64,000 nucleotides of DNA, from positions 20,771 through 84,770 of the forward strand of contig JADNRV010000207.1 of NCBI GenBank assembly GCA_015499995.1, given 5' to 3'. Shown one piece after another: positions 56,447 through 64,000 of this stretch (positions are counted from its first letter, which is position 1; every line of letters starts with the position of its first letter). A program made the position numbers and the translations under genes. A model generated the notes under the pieces. It saw only the letters and a list, made by a program, of their open reading frames with translations. It made no database searches and was not told the origin of the DNA. The DNA comes from Flammula alnicola. Its lineage: Eukaryota > Basidiomycota > Agaricomycetes > Agaricales > Strophariaceae.

Positions 56447-59158
56447 CTAGAAGACATAGCGGAAATCACGGTTTTGGATATCAGTAAGGTCGAGGAATGC
56501 CTGTCATCGGAATATTAAAAGGCTGTTCGAAAAGGGACAAGAGGAACACAGCACGCACCCTATCCACTCGCTTTTCTGTCTTGGTCCCGTCCGCGAGTTC
56601 TTGCTTAAGGTAAACATCATCATACGTATCATCTCGTTGCTCTGCGTCACGTCGTTTATTCTCGGATTGCAGCATGAATCGAAGAAGCAAGATCAGAATG
56701 CTGCAGGCACCGATACATGCTGAGATAATAGACCATGGTATATGGTTGCTGTGAAAAAAAATGAGCTCTTAGTCGTGATCGGATAGAAAAGACATACCGT
56801 GGTTGGTATTGCTTCTTCCACATAAACGGACCCGCAGCATTACCGATCGCATATGCCGATAGAATGACGGCAGTGGTAGTCGTTCCTGTAGTCGTTTTCT
56901 TTATTTAGATCAAGGGCGAAAGAAGTGTCGGTGATCTACTAACGTTTGGTATGACCGGAGACAATCGAGGGAACCCATCCAAGAAGAATCACGAACGGGG
57001 TGAATACGAAGACTGCAAACAATATTATCAGGGTCTTACATACATAGAGACGGTCGATCCACTTACTGGATATCCAATAGGAGAACAAGAGGCCGACTTT
57101 GTGGTGCGAAGATAGCTTGTTGACTAAAATGGACCCAAGGAGTGCCGGGATGAACATCAGCACTGCTGCATAGCCGCGGCCGATTGCGCGCTGAGCTGCC
57201 AATGTCACTCCAAGCCAGATCGTAAGAACTGTATTGAAAACCTGTCAGAAGAGTGTATCGAAGGTAATGGCTATACAAAGACGCACTCTCAACCACTCCG
57301 TCTACACAGCCAAGTAGTGTAGTCTGAATCGGAGTGAAACCGAATTGGCTAACGATGAGCTGCCTCTGGTTTGTTAACTGGAAGTGTACTATTAGGCACT
57401 AAAAGATTTCAAGGAAGTCAAGGATCATACCGAGTTGACGATGTTCCTGTATGAATTGTAAATCAGCAGTCGTTTAATTTTCATGTTGAAATACTGACGC
57501 AATCGCAGCGAAAGCAGCCATAACCCATATTTTGGGATCTCGGAAAGTCTCGATAAACCTGTATCGCAAGAAGGTCAAAAAATAACCTCTGGTCTGATAA
57601 GCTTCAACTTACTGATCTTTCTTCCAGTATTTGTTTTCAACCCCTGCCTGATTAACCTTGATGCGCTGAACAGCTTGGGCGCGCTCTTCTGGCGTAAGGA
57701 AGTACGCCGTCGTAGGCGAATCCGGAAAGAAGAACCTGTGTCCGGAAGCCCAAACCATTAGACCCCGAGTAAGTACGACGGATGACGGATTTGCGCACCA
57801 GAATAGCACAGATGTCACAAGCGTGATAACCGGTGATGATCATCAACCTGAGCATAAGTCAGAGGCGGAATGGCACATATGTAATTACTACTATTCACCA
57901 TTGCCATGACATGAAATTGTGAACCTGGGATAAAATTAATCAATAGAGGACAAAGACGGCAAAGGAGGGATACATACATGGTATGCAGACACCAAAGCTG
58001 ACGAAACCAAGGAAAATAATAGCGAAGCCATTCATGAGGACTGGTATCGATTCTATCAGCATGAGATTCTAAGATAATATGAAATAATAATTACACCAAT
58101 AGCCAACGCGTTTATTTTGTTCAGCGCGAGTGTAGAACATAGAAGTCACTATCATGAACCGGGTGTAATTGCACCTGTTTTCCACGGCATCGGTCACAAA
58201 GAGAGACAGGATGAAAGATAAAGAGAAAATACCTTCACACATGCCCAAGATGAACCTGACAGCGAATAATGCTCCAAAAGACTTGCAGGCAGCATGTGCG
58301 AGAAGAGCAACAGCCCAGACAAAAATATTGATGCTTTGCAACATTTATCAACTTGCTTCATGCGCAGGTTTCAAGGAAAAAATTTACCTCATCCATTTTC
58401 CGACAGGGAATTTCTGAAGCGCCAAATTTTGGGGATACTGGAGTGTAGGTATTAGTTGACGCATCGACGTAAAAAGCTCGGATTGGCCCACCTGAAAGAC
58501 AAGATAACTCAGGTAGAATATTGTCCCAAGCCAGTTGAATTGGTTTTGGTCTATATGTGCACCGGGCCTAGAATTTGGATAAAATTTTGGATGAGGGCGA
58601 GGAAGAAAATTGTCGGAATGTCACTGACAGGATTCCTAGAATAGCAGATTGTCCCAGCGTTGTTTTGTCCGCAAATGTCATTCTGTAATAGAGTTGTGGG
58701 CGCTGTGTGAATGATAGATCACTGCTTCGAAATTCGAATTGATATGACATACAGATACATGACTGTATAATTAGAAAGCATCAACGTCAGAGCATTGTGG
58801 GTGATAGAAACGTATACACTCACTGCACATGAGAGGCATGAGGTGCCAGTCGATTTTGCGCCTAAATCAAGCCTATTGGTGAGATGGTCTGCTGGGCCTC
58901 TTGAACCGGTCTGAACTTACCGCAGACGGGCTGCTACTTCGGGATCCAGGGGTTTATCTGTATCCAATCCTGCTGCCACATCGACCTCTTGAAGGTTAAC
59001 GACGTGTCCAGTCGCATGGGCATCTTTCTTTTCAGAGGCGGTTCGCTGCCGGAGTCCATGGTGAAGGTCAGGAGCACGAAAGATGGAAGGGATGCGCAGA
59101 GCCCTTACCGTTATTTTATATCAGCCAAATTAGCAAGCGGTTCTTACCAACTTTCCAT
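56447..59158 (-). CDS. MFS transporter, DAL5/TNA1 (anion:cation symporter) family
   Basis: A twelve-helix permease for organic anions such as allantoate, nicotinate or related compounds; the substrate cannot be told. Family segments in order: DPEVAARLRRKIDWHLMPLMC, MTFADKTTLGQSAILGI, QNQFNWLGTIFYLSYLVFQYPQN, KFPVGKWM, FGALFAVRFILGMCEG, FMIVTSMFYTRAEQNKRVGYW, FLMNGFAIIFLGFVSFGV, SWQWLMIITG, FFFPDSPTTAYFLTPEERAQAVQRIKVNQAGVENKYWKK and the end RAFLDLTDIQNRDFRYVF. The proposed start (ATG 59158) needs a 46-base first intron and is tentative. Frame breaks occur near 58157 (one base lost in PGF), near 57830 (between IITG and VITLV) and probably near 57980. About fourteen introns. Confidence 0.8.
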
Positions 59159-60446
59159 CTAATTTGGGCCATTGTGGATCTAGAAAACGTACAGCAGGGA
59201 GAGCCCACACAACGAACTTCCCACATGGGACGCAGAAGTAGGGTTCCGTGAGAAATGCCCGAATTCGTAACATATGCTAATAATTCATGTTATTAACATG
59301 TTAATAACATGTTAGAAATGCAAGGGGCTGGCAGGGTATGTTAGAAATGTTAATAATTGCGGAGGTTTTAGCCTTGTGCGCAGGCAGAAAAGGTACAGGC
59401 TGAGTAAAAAATTCACAACCTTTTCATCCATATCATCACCGAGAACTCGAGAACTTGCTTGCTTGAGTGCCATATACGTATACCAGCATGTCCATCTATC
59501 CGATGCCAGAATCTCTTTCTTACAATGAATTTTCACATTTCTAACAATTTCTAACAGGCCCTTTTATTTTTCACACTGTTAGAAATTAATTATTAGCCTG
59601 TTAGTAACAAATTTGTGAGCAATGTTATTAACCTATGCTAATAATGGCCAGCGAGCACCAAATGTTACTAACATTGTTAGAAATTGTCGGTGAATTACTC
59701 ACGGAACCCTACGCAGAAGCACACGAGCTTAGTATTGCTGATGGACAGATGTAAACAGTAAACGGCTTCCTGGACTTCACGTATCCCGATCACGTCGAGA
59801 ATTGATAACATCGATGGAGCTATTCGAATGGAGAGAAGAGAAACGGATCAGCATGTTATTGTCTCAAGAATGTGGGTGGAATATCTCTGATTTCGAAATA
59901 CGAACTAGAGAAGCCTCTTTCAAGATTCCATACAGTCAGGGTATTCGGACCCAGTTAGTCGAACAAGTTTGTCCCATGAAATTTGCCTGAAATTGGGTCG
60001 TTTTCCTAGCCAAAAAATTAGTTCTCTAGAGGCTGTGTTCAGGCAAACTGGACAGCAAATACAAGCGTGATGGATAAGTAAGGAAAACTAAGCAACTTGG
60101 TGGATTGGGTTGGGATTGGGTTGAGGGCTGTTCAAACGTTCAAACGCCCCTCGGAGGAGCGGCGGGGCCGGCCGTATCCACGTGCTATCAAACAACAAGC
60201 GCCGCCAAACCGGCCCTGTTCGCTCTTGAGACTTGCCTTCAACGAAAAGAGCGTTAACATTCTTGCAACGTTGGCCTTTGAAACTTTGAAGCTTTGAAAT
60301 AACCTTCACCTTTTCGAACGTACGACTCCGTTATTCGATCCGTTCGCTATTCAATCAGGTACCCCCGCGGAAGAACGAGTTTTGCTGACAGTTTCCACGT
60401 TCTACAAAGCGTTAAAGTAGTTTCGCAAGGTTTCCTGAAGACATCC
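59159..60446. other. divergent promoter region with a hAT-type MITE
   Basis: Between the transporter and CLP1 genes. The MITE occupies 59239-59711. From 59720 to 60446 no further exon or repeat is supported, apart from short GGGATTGGGTTG-like runs near 60105. Confidence 0.5.
59239..59711. mobile_element. hAT-type MITE with 8-base target duplication
   Basis: The element begins TAGGGTTCCGTGAG at 59239 and ends with its exact reverse complement at 59711. CGCAGAAG is repeated directly at 59231-59238 and 59712-59719. Eight-base duplications and TAGGG-type ends are hAT hallmarks. The 473-base interior is AT-rich and full of TTAGAAAT/GTTAATAA-type subterminal motifs in both orientations. No transposase frame. 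Confidence 0.9.
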
Positions 60447-62362
60447 ATGTCAGACAACCAACCCGCCCAACCCAAAAAGTGGGAACTAGGGCCCGAGTCA
60501 GAGTACAGGTTTGAGCTCGATCCTGGGACATCGCTCGCAGTCAAGGTTTGTCCCCTCCAACTTTCATTCGCGCTCAAAAAGGTTGGGATATCCGATTTCC
60601 TAAACTCAAAGCATTCCAATTTCTTAGCTCGTAAAAGGCCAGGCTGAAATATTCGGGTTCGAACTAGCAGAAGGGAAGGTTTACTTATTCGGGTCTGAGT
60701 GCAAAGCAGCGGTGTTCACCTGGAGAGGATGTGTAATTGAGATGAGTTTTGCCCCTGCACTTATGTCGGATGCAGCACAGTTAACTCCTTCCTACACGTT
60801 ACAGGTGAACCATCGACGGAATATGTATCAGATGAAACGCCTATGCGGACATATGCAAATTTGCACATAGCACTGGAGCAAATGCGCGTCCGTGCTCTTA
60901 GGGCTATCCGTGGCTCCCCAGTCCCTCTTCAAGAAAAATCTAAATCAGATCCTCCAAGAGTGCTCATTCTCGGACCGGAACACGCCGGAAAGACGACTGT
61001 TTGCAAGATCCTAACGAATTACGCAGTTCGAGCCGGGCAAGGCTGGACACCTTTTCTCGTAAATGTTGATCCGAGCGAGGTATGTCATTACTAGTTTTTT
61101 TTGGAAGCAAGTGACCAGCTTATGAAGCGATGATATCAGGGAGGTTGGGCTGCACCGGGAGCCCTATCTGTGGCGCCAGTGCTTGGACCAATACCGACGG
61201 CATCGCCAGCAAATCCACTTGGAACTGCGGCCACTACGGCTCCCGTATCGCTGAATCTAACGCCCTTTGCCTTTGGTGTATTGGTATGGACATGCGGAGA
61301 CGAAAAGAAATCCTCTTTTGATGGACCGGATGATTCGAAACCTTGGTGAAAATATCATGGACCGATTCGAACTTGACACTGAAGGTGTTTTTTGATCTTA
61401 TAATTCTTCTCCATGAACTGAAAATTCGTTCAGGCGGGCTTCTGGACTTATTGTGGATACGCCGTCATCATTTGCATCCGGTCCGTCTTCAAATACCCAT
61501 CGACAGAAGTTGATCAAAGCTGCATCGATGCCTTCAGAAGTGAGCAAACTGAAGCTCTGGAGGATTTGCCTAACATATGGAACAGTAAATATGATTATTG
61601 TTGTTGGTCACGATAAGCTCAGCGTGGAGATGCAGCGTACCTATGGCTCTCTCTTATCAGTTGTGAAGATACCGAAATCTGGCGGAGTGCGTATCCTTGT
61701 AACCAATTCGACAGCAGAACTAATGGATCAACTCTTCAGGTCGTCGAGGTAGACTACAGTTATCGTGAACGTGTTCACAACTACCAGCTATATACGTACA
61801 TGTATGGCCAAGTCATTCGCCCACCTTCAGGAATAACGAATGGTTCATTGGGTGGTGAAAACCTAACTGATCTTGTCTTATCACCATCGTCCACTGTCAT
61901 TAACTTCAATGACCTCCAATATACCGAATAGGCTCAGGTATGTAACATTTCAAACCTCTAGTGCTTATTTGACTCATTTGTTATCTTGACAGATACAATG
62001 GCCCCATCCGATGCTTTGCCAGTAGGCGCAACTCGTACGGTCTCGGAAATGCAGCCCGTGCTTGTGGACCCAGCATCACCAGGCTCAGGTCTGCTCAATG
62101 CCGTCCTCGCCCTCCTCTCACCTGCAAATCCAGACGAGAACGAACGTTACGATGAGGAAATTCTGGACTTGCCTGTAGTTGGCTTCCTGATAGTGTGCGC
62201 ACTCTGTTTTGATGCTGCTTATTCCTATCATTTTGCTAATGTTGGTATTTTAGGACAAACATCGATATGGCGAAGCGCAAGATGACCATCCTCGCACCGA
62301 ACCGTGGTAGTTATACGGGCAAGACCGCGGTTATAGGATCCTTTGAGTGGCAGGATCAGTGA
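60447..62362 (+). CDS. CLP1: mRNA 3'-end processing factor CLP1 (polynucleotide kinase fold), frames broken
   Basis: CLP1 is a subunit of cleavage factor IA in pre-mRNA 3'-end formation. The start is ATG 60447 (MSDNQPAQPKKWELGPESEYRFELDPGTSLAVK). Next come VKGQAEIFGFELAEGKVYLFGSECKAAVFTW and the Walker A motif LGPEHAGKTTVCKIL. Then NVDPSE, GGWAAPGALS, LPLVYWYGHAETKRNPLLMDRMIRNLGEN, SGLIVDTPSSFAS and PKSGG|VVEVDYSYRERVHNYQLYTYMYG, and finally SALPVGATR-like, NPDENERYDEEILDLPVVGFL and KRKMTILAP...GSFEWQDQ. Adjacent conserved blocks are out of frame with each other near 61139, near 61266, at the junction 61384/61434, and near 61917 (CTCCAATATACC, one A short). For a normally essential single-copy gene, sequence error is the likely cause. 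Confidence 0.88.
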
Positions 62363-62662
62363 GAAATTGAAGTTGGTGTAATTTGGTTCCTTTTTAGAAC
62401 TATCCTTGTGTGATGTTCCTATCGATGGACCTTGAATGCAATGCCTTATCTGAAATCTCCTATGTTATGGCACAAGTATCTATTCCACTGACGCTGGTTA
62501 GCTGGCAAGTGGCTAAAATTCGGGAGAGGATGATGCGATGTGTGTTGTTGTTTATTTTTCGCTTTTGCTGGCCTTTGCTGCTTTTACGGCTTAGCGTGAC
62601 TCCCAAGTGACCTTCACCATCGTCGACTACCCGTCGAGGCTGTCATTGCTGCAGCCTCATAA
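62363..62662. other. short intergenic region between CLP1 and mS38
   Basis: About 300 bases with the CLP1 3' end and the mS38 promoter. Nothing else recognised. Confidence 0.4.
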
Positions 62663-63667
62663 ATGTCGGCCTTCAGCCGCTTACTATATCTCCCTGCATC
62701 TCGCAGAAATATTCCTCGTATTTCTCCTCGAAATCAGGAGGAGGTCGGTATTTCAACTCGGCCAAATCACCCAAGGGCGGTGTCGTTGCACCGAACAATA
62801 ACGCCAAGAACGACCCATCTTCCGAGGTGCAGCAAGACGGCGTGCAAGGCGCTTCAGCAAACGCTAATGCTGTCTCTTCGAGCCCTATAGGAGATCCCCA
62901 GTCGTCTTCCTCGGCGTCGACAACTGCACCTTCCTCTTCGGTAACCGGAACTTCGGAAAGCTCGAGCAGCGGCAACGCTCAGTCAACGAACCTCTCCGAT
63001 GCATTTGCCGAGTTCTCGAAAAACCACATCCCCAACTCGCAATCAACCCCAAGGACTTCAAGATGCATCAATTTTTCTCTCTCCACCGCCCGCTCCTCCT
63101 TATCAACCAACCCGCGTCTATCTTCCGTCCTGTCCCACCCGACCACCCCATCTTTAGCCCGCTCCAGCCAGAGGCCGAGGAGTCGAATCAGCAGAAATTC
63201 GGCTTGGACGCTCCGCTAGACCCCTTTGTCGACGCTGACGCGGAGGCTGCGCGTCAGCTGACCCGGGCGCTGACGATGACCAAAGCCGGATCAACGTTGG
63301 CTTGGGAGGACACGCTCAAGCACCTCGGATTGGACGTTTCCAAGGATGCAGATCGAATAAACCTCCAGCAACAGTTCGATAAGGAATGGGAGGAGATCTT
63401 GCTCGACAGCACGAAGAGGAAGAGGCGAAAGAAATGAAGAAGCACAAGTAAGTTTCCGGATTTGATCTTCATCCTTTACGACGTGCAATACGTGTCTCGC
63501 TTTCTTTTCATGTTGCGGAAATTTCAAGAAACTGACTTTGTTTTCTTCTTTCCTTATTCAGGCTAAAGAAGCGCCGAAGGGTATGTTCAGCCATTGCCTT
63601 TTAACTCACGTCAACTCATCCCTCTTTCTCTCAGGCCACTCGCTCAGAACGATTGAGGATGAAGTAA
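62663..63667 (+). CDS. mitochondrial small-subunit ribosomal protein mS38 (COX24/AURKAIP1 domain), frames broken
   Basis: The ATG at 62663 starts a basic presequence-like segment (MSAFSRLLYLPASR). Read in shifted frames the protein continues SSYFSSKSGGGRYFNSAKSPKGG, a Ser-rich linker, SDAFAEFSKNHIPN, then INPKDFKMHQFFSLHRPLLLINQPASIFRPVP. A helical part follows (LTMTKAGSTLAWEDTLKHLGLDV). The C-terminus is the diagnostic very basic motif: KRKRRKK, then MKKHK, LKKRRR, ATRSERLRMK across two introns (63450-63560 and 63580-63633 approximately). The frame moves 2, 1, 0, 2 (mod 3), so three single-base losses explain it: near 62700, near 63040 and in the AAAGAAATGAAG around 63433. The C-terminal match supports mS38, a mitoribosome component linked to COX1 expression in yeast. 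Confidence 0.75.
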
Positions 63668-64000
63668 CACCCTCTTTAGTCAACCTGCACACTATCATCA
63701 TTTCACAAGCAAGGCGGTGTCATTTTCTATTGTAACTAATCTCGTAAATGCATGCTTCCATCACTCTTTTTTCTATTCATAATCTTGTTAGCCGAAGCCG
63801 CTAACAGAAACAAGGACGACATGAGGTAAGAGCAACGAATGCCCATATGAAGCTCATACACTATTGATACACATTAGACGGGATACATGCTTTACAGTAC
63901 TGACGGTGGAAAGTATCGACGGGGGCCAATGGTTGATACACGAACATTCTGTTACAACAATTGAGTGTTCATTCCTGTGGTAGTGAGAGAGAAAAGGAAA
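63668..64000. other. 3' flank at the window edge
   Basis: AT-rich sequence downstream of the mS38 stop codon. No further gene start is visible before the window ends. Confidence 0.4.

Noticed and set aside
1..64000. CRISPR arrays, prokaryotic operons, phage or plasmid features
   Set aside because: The intron-rich gene structure is eukaryotic and no regularly spaced repeat array is present.

Overview
The window is nuclear DNA of a filamentous basidiomycete, most likely an Agaricomycete. Genes are dense and carry many introns of about 45-65 bases with GT..AG ends. The gene set includes a class I hydrophobin, a GPI-type cupredoxin, a GH44 endoglucanase, a copper-radical (glyoxal) oxidase, an F-box protein, a HET-domain protein, a DUF6593-like protein and a TKL-type kinase, a mix typical of wood- or litter-decaying mushrooms. 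All assignments are read from conserved motifs by eye; no database search was run.

Layout. 1-5.3 kb: cupredoxin, then a myotubularin-type phosphoinositide phosphatase. 5.4-5.8 kb: a MITE with long terminal inverted repeats. 6.1-10.2 kb: S-adenosylmethionine synthetase and amidophosphoribosyltransferase, whose start codon appears to be split by an intron. 11.3-20.7 kb, all on the minus strand: an arrestin-like protein, BRX1, a three-KH RNA-binding protein and an ADGF/CECR1-type adenosine deaminase. 21.6-27.4 kb: a tandem pair of secreted lignocellulose enzymes (GH44, then glyoxal oxidase with an extra N-terminal domain). 27.7-28.8 kb: PNO1. 28.8-33.1 kb: a gene-poor island of transposable elements with target-site duplications, including a tRNA-headed SINE-like element. 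33.1-40.8 kb: F-box protein, hydrophobin and CTF18, all on the minus strand. 40.9-42.1 kb: a MULE-like element with about 90-base inverted repeats and coding-like cargo. 42.2-52.4 kb: URI/DUF3835 protein, a conserved mitochondrial-type protein, a TKL-like kinase with acidic and SAP-like regions, and the DUF6593-like protein. 53.0-53.4 kb: a fold-back repeat. 53.7-63.7 kb: HET protein, DAL5-type MFS transporter, CLP1 and mitochondrial ribosomal protein mS38, with a short hAT-type MITE between the transporter and CLP1.

Housekeeping functions are ribosome biogenesis (BRX1, PNO1, mS38), RNA 3'-end processing (CLP1), sister-chromatid cohesion and replication (CTF18), purine synthesis and salvage (ADE4, ADGF) and methyl-donor synthesis (SAM2). 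They are interleaved with secreted or fast-evolving genes.

A notable technical or biological feature is that from about 55.2 kb onward four consecutive genes (HET, MFS, CLP1, mS38) carry repeated one- or two-base indels that break conserved reading frames. No such breaks were found in the first 53 kb. Because CLP1 is normally essential, consensus sequence error is the most economical explanation, but real decay of the HET and MFS genes cannot be excluded.
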